A DNA stretch of 64,000 nucleotides from Welwitschia mirabilis (lineage: Eukaryota > Gnetophyta > Gnetopsida > Welwitschiales): positions 219,243,294 to 219,307,293 of the forward strand of contig JBOZIK010000001.1 of assembly GCA_051453625.1 (NCBI GenBank), read 5' to 3'. Each line of letters starts with the position of its first letter. The stretch's first letter is position 1. The notes under the pieces are model-generated. The model was not told the origin of the DNA and made no database searches. It worked only from the letters and a program-made list of their open reading frames with translations. Positions 1 to 11,219 of the stretch are shown piece after piece. The translations under genes and the position numbers were made by a program.

Positions 1-1870
1 ACAATTGCCTACTTTAATAAATTAGAAATATGTTAGATCTTAGGATATGCATGTTATTATAGGTGGTTTATTAAAGGTTTTAATAGAAATTCCAAACCAC
101 TTTGTAACCTCCTAAGTAAAGATGCCTCTTTTAACTAGACTCATGAATGTTAGCAAGATTTTGATAATTTTAAATAAAACTTACCAACCATCTAATTAGA
201 AGTTAACCTTTAAAATCATGTCTGATGCTAGTAATTATGTGGTTGGTACTACATTATGATAAAGAGTAGATAAAAAAATTAAGTGTAATATACTTTACAA
301 GTAAAGTGTTAAGTGACACTTAACTAATCTACACTATTAAAAAAAAATACCATAGTCTTTGCCTTAGAAAAATTAAATAAATATCTCTTTATTTCTAAGG
401 TAATTATTTACATAGACCACTTAGCCCTTAGATATGTATTTGTTAAAAAGGATTTAAAACCTAGATTAATATGATGAATCCTATGTTTTTAAGAATTTGA
501 TTTGGAAATCAAGGATTTGATAATGTTGTTATAAACCATCATTTACAAATAACTCATGATAACTTGTAAAAAATCCCTTTTCATCAATAATAAATTTCCC
601 AATGAATGCATTTTCTCCCTCTTAGAAATACCTTGATTCATTGATATTGCAAATTATTTAGTTTTCAATGTTATTCCCTCTCATTAAATGTTTAAGAATA
701 GGAAGAAATTCTTAAGTCTAGTTAAATATTTCTTTGGTAATAGTCCTCACTTATTTAAATTTTACCTAGATTAAGTTATTAGTAAGTTTATTCCTTAATT
801 ATAAATTCATGACATTCTTAAGTACTGCCATTTTGAGGCTTTTGGTAACCATTACTTTGCTAACAAAACCATCATGAAAATTCTTCAATCTGATTTTTAT
901 TGGCTACCCATTTTATGAACTCTTATTTCTATTTTAAAACATGTAAAAATTGCCAAAAACGCAATAGGTTTCATGAAAATATATGATGACTTTAAATGCC
1001 ATTTTCATTATTGAACTCTTTGATATTTGGGACATTAACTTTTAAGAGCCATATCCTTCTTTCAATGGATAGTAATATATTTTCTTTGTATCGATTATGT
1101 TATTAAATGGATAGAAGCATGCACTTGTTAATCTAATGATGCTCAAACTATGATGAAGTTCTTTAAAGAAAATATTTTAATTAGATTTGATTATACTTGG
1201 GACTTGATTAGTGATGGTTGTACTTATTTTTCTAATAGAATATTTAACAATCATCTCACTAAGTATGGAGACACTCATAAAGTTACATTTTCTTATCATT
1301 TTCAAAATAGTGGATAAGTTAAAGTTACTAATAGAGAAATAAAGAGTATTTTATAAAAAGTAATAAAAGTCAACTAGAAAGGATTGATATTATAAGCTTA
1401 ATGACATTTTATGGGCTTATTGAAGAGCTTATAAGACATCATTAAAAAATGTTTCTATTTAGTTAATTTCTAGAAATCTTGCCATTTACATTTTAAACTT
1501 AAACATAAGATATATTTAAAAATCAAAACCATGAATTTAGATATTGAGGTAGCAAGGAAAAAAAGGGCTATTTAACTTAATTAATTAGATGAAATTAAGA
1601 ATGATTCTTATAAGAATATGAAAATCAATAAGAAAGGGTTGAAGAAATTGCATGATCAAAACATCCTTAGGAAAACACTTTAATAAGGAGAATTAGTTAT
1701 GCTTTATAATTCATGATTACATTTGTTCCTACGTAAACTAGTTTCTAAGTAAAAAGATCTATATTTAATAAAACCGACTTTGGTAAAAGATGTATTTCCA
1801 TCAAAAATATGAAAAATCACCAATAATTAAAAGTCAATGGTTATTACTTTAAATACTATTATCCACCCCT
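1..1870 (+). pseudogene. Athila/Tat-type gypsy pol remnant (RNase H, integrase)
   Basis: This is the 3' half of a Ty3/gypsy polyprotein that begins left of the window. From about 30 to 540 the plus strand reads, with stops, as RNase H (for example LCNLLSKDA, then a KPRLI-WIL stretch ending in FDLEIKD). From about 830 to 1850 it reads as integrase, with a YWLP stretch near 900, a decayed catalytic core, and the C-terminal segment resembling LLYNS near 1697-1711. The D-D35-E spacing is exact but two catalytic residues are lost: the first Asp is AAC/Asn (1037-1039), the second Asp is intact (1213-1215), and the Glu is AAA/Lys (1321-1323). Both losses fit G-to-A changes. Athila/Tat assignment rests on the integrase tail style. 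Many TGG and CAA/CAG codons are stops. It cannot encode a functional protein. Confidence 0.8.
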
Positions 1871-3060
1871 TTGACTGACTTATAAATTCCTGAGACTTAT
1901 ATATCTAGGTTAATGGCTTTTAATAAAAATCAATAAGAAGTGATTTCACTATCATTTTAAGTAATGGCTATGATTAGGTGAAAATATGGATTTTTGAGGA
2001 AAAGTTATTCTTATTTTAAATAGGATTGTTACACGTTCACTTAAGTTCTTTAATTTTAATAAATATGAATGAAAAAGGTGAAATCTACCTTCATATCATC
2101 TTCCTTATGTTTAAAGCATTTGCATAAGTATAAGATACTTTTAAACTAGAATAATAAAATAATAACCCACTTATGTGAATTAAAAAAAATATGAAAAGAA
2201 GAATTAAAAAAATATAATTTCTCTTCTCCAAAAGTACATTTTATTAATCACTTACTTAGGTTTAGTTAACTGTATTAGGGCTATAGATGCTCACTAGTAA
2301 TTCAACACTAATTTCTTTATAAAATGACATGTTTAAGTATATAAAAAAGAAAATGTAATACTGGATGCTCAATGTGATTCAAAATGTTTAAAGTAAAGGA
2401 TATATGTATTGGTAGAAAAGGAAGATAATAAAATGAAAAAAAGGGGAATTGAAGATCTTCTGAGTTCTAATCACTTTAACTTAAGATATCCTACTAATTA
2501 TTAAATTTTTGTAAGTCATTTGATCAAATAATATACTTATTTGATATTGAGATCCATTAAAAATCACAAAAATATAATAAGGTAATTGACTTAGGTAGGT
2601 TGTATTTTTTATTCATGGGTTGCATGATTGAGTTCTTTTGCATATTATCATGTTTCATTTTCATTTTTATTCTACTTAATTCTAATTTTATGATAAATAA
2701 CATCATAAGGCATAAATATATTTATGGATTGACCTTTTACTTAGTTTTATTAGGAGGAAACCACATTAGAACATGAAGATAATGATCTCTCCTTAGATAG
2801 TTTTCTTTTTATGTATTGTATCTTAGTTGCATTGCTTGCTAATTTTTTCAATAAAAAGGGTGAGATAAATATCTATTTCAAAATGACATTAACATTTCCT
2901 ATCTTAAAACTTTAAGGATAAATTTAGTTTTGGTTAGGGGATATAACATATATTTTTTACAAAATTTTAGTTTTAATGCCTTAATTTTAGAAATTAGTCA
3001 TAAATTTTTCTAAAAAGATATATTATTTTTTACACTTAAACACTTTTCTTAAGAAAATTT
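1871..3060. other. AT-rich region without recognisable gene
   Basis: This follows the integrase remnant and ends at the first base of a copia LTR. I see no open frame and no domain. By position it is probably the 3' untranslated region and possibly decayed LTR of the gypsy element to its left, but no LTR boundary could be fixed. Confidence 0.5.
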
Positions 3061-3681
3061 TGTTAGATTATATTTGCCAATTGATGTCAAACTAATTTCT
3101 CTTATGTAGTGCAAATTATTACATATTGTGTGCAAATGAGATTGAGCTTTGCAGGTGAAAGAATTTGATCAAAATGCACCAGAAAAATGCTTAGTTATGC
3201 TTACCTAATGTGGGGTTCAACCAGATTCTAAAGAGGTTGACCACGCTTGAAGCAGCCACAAAGAAATGAACTAAACCCAAAGGGGTCAATTAGATTCTAA
3301 ATGGGTAAACTGACCTATGATCTCAAGAGCTAGTATCTCTAAGCCAAATGGAAAGGAGTTGACTAGATATTCATGGGGTTGATTGGACTTGAAAAACTGA
3401 TAGGTAATAGTCCCAAATCAAGAGGAAATTGGTTGACTAGATTTTTATGAGGTTAACTGGATGAAAGAAGCTGACAGTTCATAGTTCTAGACCAAGAGGC
3501 AAGGGGTCGATTAGACCTAGGATGGGGTCGAGTAGATTTTTGTGGGGTTGACTAGACTACACAGAAAAGCAAAAGTTGTAAATGTTATGTATCCATTACC
3601 TAGCTATTACCTAGACATTTTCTAGCTGTTTATAATATTGAAGGTGTAATTCATTTGTAATAAATTCTAATAACCCTCTAT

Positions 3682-3690
3682 TATAAATAG
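3682..3690 (+). promoter_or_regulatory. LTR TATA box
   Basis: TATAAATAG is kept at the equivalent place in the LTR copies at 5166-5174 and 13424-13432, and as TATAAATAAG near 7248. This supports a core promoter marking the U3/R border. Confidence 0.65.
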
Positions 3691-3970
3691 CTATGCTATT
3701 GATGACCTAAAGATATTTTGGAACTATTCTAATTTAGCATAATCTTTTTAGATCTAAAAGATCAAAATCTATTATCATTGATACACCATTGTATTGATAC
3801 ACATTTGATTGAGAAGATCTATCGTTGGAAAAAGAACTTCACTCAAAATTAGATCTAAGAGTTTCATCACTGAGATCTATTAGAGAAGAGTTTCATTCAT
3901 TATATTGTTATCAAACATGTAATATCTGGCATTTAAGGCATCATCACATTACATCCATTACTTTCAAATA

Positions 3971-4073
3971 TTGAGACTTAGCCTATAAAAGTCCCTTATT
4001 AAAGGTTTAGACTAAATCTACAAAAATATGTATTTAAGATTGAGACTTATCCTATAAAAGTCCACTTATAAGG
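3971..4073 (+). repeat. 34-bp tandem repeat in LTR (3 units)
   Basis: Three imperfect units of 34-35 bp start at 3971, 4006 and 4040, each with a TTGAGACTTAGCCT-like core followed by AAAAGT. The 12847 LTR also has three units, whereas the 6602 LTR has four. Confidence 0.7.
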
Positions 4074-4380
4074 ATTACAGGTAAACCTAGTAAAATCTAT
4101 ATAGTAATAGAGATTCAAGATCAATATTGAGAGAAGCTGATCATTGAGAGTGGAGTAGGGGAGTTCTCAAACCACTATAAATATTATATGCATCAAAATT
4201 AATAGTTTATATTTTTTTATTTTTTGATTCTTTACTTTTAGTTTTTCATTTCTATATGCAACATTCTTGATTTCATTATTTTTACATGAAAATTGTGATT
4301 AGATAGTTTTAATTTATTTTGAGCATAAATTTTTGAAAGAATCTATTCATCCCCTCTCTAGGGTTCTCGATTCTATCATT

Positions 4381-4392
4381 TGATATCAGATC
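4381..4392 (+). other. Primer-binding site (initiator tRNA-Met)
   Basis: TGATATCAGATC matches the plant initiator-Met PBS TGGTATCAGAGC at 10 of 12 positions. It sits two bases after the LTR end, so it defines the 5' end of an internal region. Confidence 0.8.
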
Positions 4393-4444
4393 TTAAGTTA
4401 GTCCTTAAGAGAATTTTACAGATCTAGACTTAAGAACCCTAAAA

Positions 4445-4789
4445 ATAAGTAACTCAACTGATGGAGTTTCAAACAATCATTCATCCATGTTCAATGGTTT
4501 AAACTATGCCTATTGGAAAGCTAGGATGAGAATTTTTCTTAGATCTCTAGATGCCGATATAGAAAAAGTCATATACAAAGGTCATACTGTGCCTATGTTA
4601 ACCTCAACAGATGCAAATGGTAATACTATTTTAGTCTCCAAATCCAAAGACCAATGGCCTTCCATAGATAAAATAAAAATCACTATAGATGTCTGTGCTT
4701 TTAATGCTATTTTCTATGTAGTATGTATAGATGAATTTAAAAGAATCATGAAATTTAACCATGCAAAATAAGCATGGGATATTTTAGAA
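4445..4789 (+). pseudogene. Copia gag N-terminus, truncated by gap
   Basis: The capsid-like start of a copia gag. The likely ancestral start is ATA (4445-4447, from ATG), in frame with the open stretch 4487-4771. The same place in the sister copy still has ATG at 8026. The reading MFNGLNYAYWKARM is the conserved N-terminal signature of plant copia gag (DUF4219/UBN2-type). A TAA at 4769-4771 stands just before the AWDIL motif. The frame then runs into a 100-N gap, so the rest of this copy is unknown. It would be the structural protein of virus-like particles; here it is broken by the lost start, the stop and the gap. Confidence 0.75.
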
Positions 4790-4889
4790 NNNNNNNNNNN
4801 NNNNNNNNNNNNNNNNNNNNNNNNNNNNNNNNNNNNNNNNNNNNNNNNNNNNNNNNNNNNNNNNNNNNNNNNNNNNNNNNNNNNNNNNN
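4790..4889. other. Assembly gap, 100 N
   Basis: Exactly 100 N, the usual placeholder for unknown length. Left of it is gag, right of it the middle of an LTR, so order and distance here are uncertain. Confidence 0.95.
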
Positions 4890-5204
4890 AAAGGGGTCAA
4901 TTGGATTTCCATGGGGTTGACCGAACCTAAAAATCTAATATTCCATAATTCCAGACTGAGATACAAGGGATCGACTGGACTTAGGATGGGATCGACCAAC
5001 TTCTCATGGGGCTAACCAGATTTTTGTGTGGTCAACTAGATGGTGTAGAAAAGCAAAAGTTATAAATGCTGTGTATCCATTACCTAGCTATTACCTAGTC
5101 ATTTTCTAGCCATTTATAGCATTGGAGGCACAATTCATTTTTAATAAACCATAGTAACCCTCCATTATAAATAGCTAAGCAATAGTTGACCTAGAGACCT
5201 TTTT
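4890..5204 (+). repeat. Copia family LTR fragment, copy 2
   Basis: The middle part of the same LTR as at 3061: several GGGGTCGACC-like motifs, the TATTACCTAG stretches, and TATAAATAG at 5166-5174. It is cut on both sides by 100-N gaps, so it could be part of either neighbouring element or a misplaced contig. Confidence 0.8.
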
Positions 5205-5304
5205 NNNNNNNNNNNNNNNNNNNNNNNNNNNNNNNNNNNNNNNNNNNNNNNNNNNNNNNNNNNNNNNNNNNNNNNNNNNNNNNNNNNNNNNNNNNNNNNN
5301 NNNN
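5205..5304. other. Assembly gap, 100 N
   Basis: A second 100-N placeholder. The flanks do not belong to one continuous LTR. Confidence 0.95.
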
Positions 5305-6601
5305 GAGCATTTATCTGTTAGTTTATCTGCAAAACAACTCAAAATACCCTATCAAATACACTTAAGTTGGTGTCGCAACACATAGCAACACCTCAGTAGA
5401 GGAAATATAATACAGCATCTAGAAAAATTCTCTCTATAGCTATGAATGGATCTCTTGCTCTTTGATCTCTAATCAAAATATTAGCAAGAATAACAAGTAG
5501 TTTGAAAAGAGGGCAAGAAAGTATTTATTTATGTTTACATGAAAGTTTCTAAAAATAAAAAACCCTAATGGCTTAGAAAAAATCCTAGTAACTTAAGTGG
5601 GAATATGACCTCATTACAAAATTATATTTGTTTATTATTTAAAAACATATATCATCCTAAGTGTCATCAAGAAGATGATGGGAACAACACTATGTCAAAA
5701 AAAAATGATATCAAATTCTATATCTCATCCAACTCAGCATCATTATTAGCTCCTAATGTGCTTTTGTATAATACTATCATCTGAATAACTAAGGAGGTGT
5801 TACCATTTTACATTTTCAAATCAAGTAAAGTCCACTTCCTAGATCATTATATTTCTTCTCAAAATGGTAAGTGTTATAAGTTGCTTTAAATACCTTCAAA
5901 TGTGCTAAGGATTGCATGTTTTTATAGTAATTCTAGTGACTCTCCATGATTATTAAAACTTTACTTCAACCTATCCAAGAGTCCTATAAAAGTACTCAAA
6001 ATACCCCATAAAATACATATAATTTAGCATCGCAATATAGCCCTCTACTTAGATTTTTTAGTCTTGAGAAAGTAAGAAAAAACTGTAATTTATGAGCTAA
6101 ATTGACTAAAATAAATACTAACTATGAAAACATAAATAAAGTTAAAAGTTCTCATCATATAATAGAAAATATTAAAATTTAATAAACTAGACATATTACC
6201 CTGATTGAGTGTGTAATTGTACTATCATTCTATGCATCATCAAGATGATGATGGAGATGATAGGCTTAAAAAATCAGACTACAAAAATGAATTACCTATG
6301 AAATATAATCATCAGAAGAATAAAATTAAAACACTTATAAAACTATATTATCCCTTTTATTAAAATATTTATCACCTAAAAAATAAAAATTGGATATTAT
6401 ATTAAACATTTACCATAAGATATAATCATAATAACTCAAATAAATGATGCTAATGTATAAAAAATAGTGGTAACTTAAGATATTCATAGATTAATCATAG
6501 ATTAATCAATGAGTTTAAAGTATAATCCATAAAAAGTGGTAAATAAGTTAATAATAATACATTACACCCTTTATGATTCTATGGGAAATTTAACTTATGA
6601 G
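5305..6601. repeat. Dispersed repeat related to 53441-53780
   Basis: No coding potential. Two blocks (5330-5375 and 5990-6270) share wording with 53441-53780: ACTCAAAATACCC(T/C)AT, a 'gcaatatagcccYc' block, GTGAGCTAA-like text, and then CATCATCAAGATGATG followed by GGAGATGATAGG. It is a non-coding part of a repeat family, perhaps an LTR or leader. It ends where the copia LTR at 6602 was inserted. Confidence 0.55.
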
Positions 6602-7960
6602 TGTTATATTATATTTCTCAATTGATGTCAAACTAATTTCTCTTGTATAAGTGTAAATTTATTATATTATATGTGCAGATGAGATTGAGGTTTGTAGGTG
6701 AAAGAATTGGATCAAATTGCACTAAAAAGACTACTGAGTTATGTTTACCTCTAGTAGGGATCAATTGGATTCTAAAGGGGTTAATCACACCTGAAGTAGT
6801 CATAATAAAAATGAACTAAACCTAAAGGAATCAACCAAATTATGAAGGGGTTGACCAGACCTATGATCCTAAGAGCCAGTATCCCTGAACTAAATAGAAT
6901 GAAGTCAACTAGATTTTCATGGGGTCAATCAGATTTGAGAAACTCATAGACAAGTTTTAGACTAAGAGAAAAAGGGTTGAATGGATTTTTTATGGAGTTG
7001 AGTAGATCTGAAAAGTTGACAGTCCATAGTTCTAGACCAAGAGGCAAGCAGTCAATCAAACCTAGAATGGGGTCAACCGAGTTCTTATGGGATCAACCAA
7101 ATTTTTGTGGGGTCGACCAAATGACATAAAAAGGTAAATCTTGTAAATGTTATCTATCTATTACCTAGTCATTACCTAGTCATTTTCTATCCATTTATAA
7201 CCATTAGAGGCACAATTCAATTATAATAAACCCTAGCAAACCTCCATTATAAATAAGTATACTATTGTAGAATAAAATATTTTTTTGACACTATTTAATT
7301 TTGGCATTACTATTATGGATCTAAAAGATCAGACTGTACTTTTCATTGGCACATCATTGGATAGATTCATATCTGATTAAGGAGATCTATACTTGACAAA
7401 AGAACTACTCTTAAAATTAGATCGAAGAGCTTCATCATTGTAATCTATTGAAGAAGAGGTTTATACATTATACTAATACTAAACATATGATATCTTAGCT
7501 ACCAAGGCTACATTGTGTCATATTTATTGATTTCAGATGTTGAGAATTAGCCTACGAAAGTTTGTTGTTAAAGGTTGAGACTTATCCTGTAAAATTCCAT
7601 TGATAAGATTGAGACTTAGCCTGTAAAATTCCATTGATAAGATTAAGACTTAGCCTATAAAAGTTTACCTGGAAAAACCTATGAAGTAATAGAGATTTGA
7701 GATCAAGCTTAGGAGAAGCTAATCATCGAGAGTAAGTAGAAAAGTTCCTAAACCACTATAAATCCTGTGTACATCTAAATTGGTAGTTTATGTTTTCTGT
7801 CTTTTGATTCTTTACATTCAGTTTTTCATTTCTTATATGCACATTTTTTATTTTATTATTTTTACATGCAAGATATAATTAGATAATTTTAATCTATTTT
7901 GAGCTTAAGTTTTTTAAAAGAACCTATTTACCCCTCCCTCTAGGGTTCTTGATCCTATCA
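6602..7960 (+). repeat. Copia family LTR, copy 3 (5' LTR)
   Basis: Starts TGTTATATT and ends CCTATCA, with the PBS after two bases. It is the longest copy, with the same motif cluster (about 6755-7120), a TATA-like TATAAATAAG near 7248 and four 34-bp tandem units from 7540. It directly precedes gag-protease. Confidence 0.85.
7540..7672 (+). repeat. 34-bp tandem repeat in LTR (4 units)
   Basis: Units start at 7540, 7575, 7609 and 7643. Units 2 and 3 are nearly identical, which points to a recent extra duplication relative to the three-unit copies. Confidence 0.75.
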
Positions 7961-7962
7961 TT

Positions 7963-7974
7963 TAGTATTAGAGC
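7963..7974 (+). other. Primer-binding site (initiator tRNA-Met)
   Basis: TAGTATTAGAGC differs from TGGTATCAGAGC by one G-to-A and one C-to-T change. It lies two bases after the LTR. Confidence 0.85.
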
Positions 7975-8025
7975 ATAGATTAATATTTAAAAGATTTTTA
8001 TAGATCTAGATTTAAGAACCCTAAA

Positions 8026-9364
8026 ATGAGTAACCCGACTGATGGATTTTCAACTGGTCATCCACCTATATTCAATGATTCAAACTATGCCTATTGGAAA
8101 GTTAGGATGAGAATTTTTCTTAGATCCCCAAATGTTGATGTAGAAGAGGTTATATAAAAATGTTATACTATGCCTATATTAATCCAAATAGATGAAAATT
8201 ACAATACTATATTAGTTCCCAAATCCAGAGATCAATGGACTCCCATAGATAAAACAAAACCCATCATAGATGCCTATGCTCTTAATGCTATTTTTTGTGT
8301 AGTATGTGCAGATGAATTTAAAAGAATTGTGAACTGTGACCATGCAAAGAAGCTTGGGATATCTTAAAAGTTGCACATGAAGGAACATCCACTGTTAAAC
8401 AAGAAAAACTGCAAATACTTATTTCTAGATTTGACAATATTCTTATGGATAATGAAGAAACCTTATAGGAATTTTTTGCTAGACTTACAAATATAATAAA
8501 AATAATGGCACGCCTTAGAGAATGCATGGAAGAGAGCAAGGTGGTAAAGAAAGTATTGAGATCCCTATCCAAGAGATTTAAACCAAAGATAATAACCACT
8601 GAAGATAACAAAAACATCAGTGAAATGGAATTGGAAGAACTTCAAGATAATCTTCAAACCTATGAACTTAAATTTACTAAAAATAGAAGAAAAGGTATTG
8701 CTTTCAAATGTGTGTAGGATAATTACAACTCTGATAGGTCAGATGAAGAACTCGATGACAATGAAGTGGCTCTTCTAACTAGGCATTTCAAAAGATTTTC
8801 CTATAGAAAAAAGGAAGGAGAATTGAGTAGGAATCAAATGAGAAGAAATTTAAAACAAAAAAAAGAACAAGATAAGGAAAAGAAAATCTAGTGCTATTCA
8901 TGCAAAGGATTTCGACTTATGACCAACTAATGTTCCAATACTAGAAAAGAAAGTAGGAAGCCTAAAAACAACTCATTCATGGTAACTTAGAATAATGAAG
9001 ATGATGAAGATGAAGAAAACTACTTACATCATGAATCAGATAGAGAAAGGAGGCTATCTTTCATGGCTTAGTATCATCACTCAAGAATGTGCCTAGTACT
9101 TCAATGCCAGATGACTTGGAAATGATTGATGAAGAGGAAGATGAGTTAGAAGAAAATTGTCAAGAGTTGTATGAAGAATGTGAGAAGCTCATCAAGAGAA
9201 TCAATGAGTTGAATAAAATGATAAATACCATTACAAAAGAAAAGAAGAAAGTGGAGGAGAACTATAAAACACTCAAAGCTGATAACTTCATGTTAACTAC
9301 CCTAGTAAATGATCTTTCATTCTTTGTAAATAAGTTATTTAGTAGTTCATCTAAACTAGAATAG
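8026..9364 (+). pseudogene. Copia gag with zinc knuckle and coiled-coil linker
   Basis: Starts at ATG 8026 with MSNPTDGFSTGHPP and runs through the AYWK signature (near 8090), the UBN2-like core (EFKRIV, then FDNIL near 8430) and an acidic Lys-rich tail. The CCHC zinc knuckle is at 8892-8933, but its His codon is CTT/Leu (8916-8918) and a stop lies just before the last Cys. From 9089 a Glu/Lys-rich stretch (DELEENCQELYEECEKL) is predicted coiled coil, as in SIRE/Maximus-like gag-pol linkers. Premature stops at about 8155, 8465 and 8716, plus a frame change near 8340, make it a pseudogene. In a live element it would form the particle and bind RNA. Confidence 0.8.
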
Positions 9365-9426
9365 ATGCTTAGAATATAAAAGCAAAATGGAGATAAATCA
9401 GGTATTGTTTTGGAGCACAAATATCA

Positions 9427-9948
9427 AGAAAACAAGTAAACCAAATAAGTAAGTATGTGTCTAATGTCTCATCCAATTTTTGTGGTAGATTTTATTATTC
9501 TAAACTATTTTGCAAATTTAGACATATGATGTTTTCTTTTAGATATGTGAAAGCTTTACCATTTAAATTCATTCCTAAGAAAGATACACCACTTAAGTTA
9601 AATTGGACTAAGTGGGTTAAAGCTAATGATCTCCAAAGCTTTATGACATAGATAAATTATAGAGAATCTCATTTAAATAGTTGATACCGAGATAGCAGTT
9701 GTTTGATGCATATGGCAGGAGATAAATCAAGCTTTCAGAACTTGAAGATCATAAATAGAGGAGAAGTGATTTTTGGAAACAACCAAATGGCAAAAATAGA
9801 AGGTACAGGAAGGATCAAAGAAGGTATGTCATCTAATCTTGATAATGTACTTTATATAAATGGTTTACAACACAATTTACTAAGCATTAGTCAACTTTGT
9901 AATAAAGAGCATAGAATAATCTTTGATAAATTAAAATGTACAGTTTAG
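9427..9948 (+). pseudogene. Copia aspartic protease remnant
   Basis: The longest open piece (9703-9948) reads HMAGDKSSF, then VIFGNNQMAKIEGTG and DNVLYINGLQHNLLSISQLC, the typical end of copia protease. The active site just upstream is damaged: the Trp before it is TGA (9682-9684) and the D-S-G triad reads Asp-Ser-Ser (9691-9699), both by G-to-A. A live copy would cut the Gag-Pol polyprotein. The expected GAG-pre-integrase, integrase, RT and RNase H do not follow; sequence similarity to copia pol stops near 9950. Confidence 0.8.
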
Positions 9949-10537
9949 AATAAGAAAAGAAATGTTGATATCTTTAGTGTAAACATGTTAATAACGCTTA
10001 CAGATTAGATGTTAAAACTCTTAATTAATCAATTCATGTAAATTAACATTTTACAAAAGATTATGATAAAACTAAATATCATTCTATCAAATCTGATGTA
10101 AACTTTAGTTCTTATAATCAACTTGTCTTTTATAAAAGTGATCTAGAGGTCAGCACACCATTCTTGGCTAATTGCATGGCAGTCGACTGGATCAATGATT
10201 TGGTAGACTGGATGTGGTCGGTCGACTGGACTAAAAGCTTGGTCACTCAAACCCCTTCTAGTACTATAAACCCGCATCTTAATGGATCAACTAGATGTTT
10301 AAGCAGTCAATCGGACCTGATGGATTACAGTGTAGAAGTATAGTTGCTAGACTTAAGTTATTTCTCAAATCTAATCCTATTCTCCTCAATCTATAAAAGA
10401 ACTTAAATTCTATCTTGATTTCATCTTACTCTAGTGCCTCCAAATCTTTAAATCTAATGAGTTTCATTCCAGATTAAGATATTTTTGCAGTTAAATCTAG
10501 TGATTTTCATAGTCTTCTTTCTTTCAAAAATCTTAGA
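9949..10537 (+). other. Non-coding leader with GTCGACTGG motifs
   Basis: No frame of note. Between 10170 and 10320 there are about six copies of a GTCGACTGGAT-like motif resembling those in the copia LTR but in a different setting. A TATAAAAG at about 10393 and a pyrimidine-rich stretch precede the ATG at 10538. It may be the leader of a separate element or of an internal second transcript. Confidence 0.45.
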
Positions 10538-11219
10538 ATGGTAGCCAGCTCTTCCAGGAGAGGTCCAAATGAAGCTACTTCAAGGGAACCTCTCTACTTC
10601 TACTAGGAAATATCTGAAGAAGCCATTAATAAGTTCTTTGAAAAATTTGAGAAGAAAGCAGTTTGCTAGGAGCAGTTAGTAGCTGCATCTGAGCTTAGAG
10701 GACTAAAATTTATCATTCAGCTCTTAAGAGATCAAGATCTGAACTATTTCTTGAATGTTTCAAGTCTTGCATATCCTTTTCTTACTAAAATATTTTATTG
10801 AAATGCTTCTTTTAATTGTGATACCATGACTTTAGAAACCCTTGTTTTGGGTAGAAGAATAAGAGTAATAGTAGGACTTATTTCAGAGATGAGTGATCTT
10901 TCACAGGGAGACTATGAGAAATTTTGGCCTCTGAGGGATATCATTAAAGACAAGCTGATAATCACCAAGGAGATTTACGGTAAAGTGCATACTTGGAAAC
11001 ACACCTTATCTACTTCTCTGTTGACTCCCAAATATCACTTCATTCATTTGATATTTACTAATAATTTTCTTCCTTTAGCTAAACATCATGATAAGGCCTC
11101 TAGCTATAGGGCATATTTAATGTATTTAGTAGGAACTAAGCATTCTATTAATGCTTCTGCCATAATATTGAAAAATATGACTTCATAGTTGGGGTACCAT
11201 AGAACTAGGGCTCTACCCT
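10538..11219 (+). pseudogene. Plant transposon protein domain ORF, N-terminal part
   Basis: The ATG at 10538 opens MVASSSRRGPNEATSREP, a Ser/Arg-rich start typical of the plant retrotransposon ORF classed as 'putative plant transposon protein' or ATHILA ORF-1-like. An in-frame TAG follows within 30 codons. From 10826 an open stretch reads TLETLVLGRRI, KFWPLRD, LLTPKYHFIHLIFTNNFLPLAKH and SYRAYLMYLVGTKHSINASAIIL, which fits the helical core of that family by pattern. It runs to a TAG just before YHRTRALP and then into a gap. The role of this family is not established. Its place between copia protease and the copia 3' end is odd, because copia env-like ORFs normally follow RNase H. Confidence 0.55.

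Larger units (their letters stand above)
3061..4378 (+). repeat. Copia family LTR, copy 1
   Basis: The LTR starts TGTTAG and ends TATCA, and a decayed initiator-Met primer-binding site follows two bases later. That makes it a 5' LTR. It aligns over most of its length with the copies at 6602-7960 and 12847-14075. Internal features are a cluster of GGGGTCGACCAGA-like motifs (3212-3560), a TATA box (3682) and three tandem units of about 34 bp beginning TTGAGACTTA (3971, 4006, 4040). Confidence 0.85.

Noticed and set aside
3212-3560. Regularly recurring motif as a CRISPR-like array
   Set aside because: Units are about 15 bases, irregularly spaced, degenerate, inside a plant LTR, with no cas genes.
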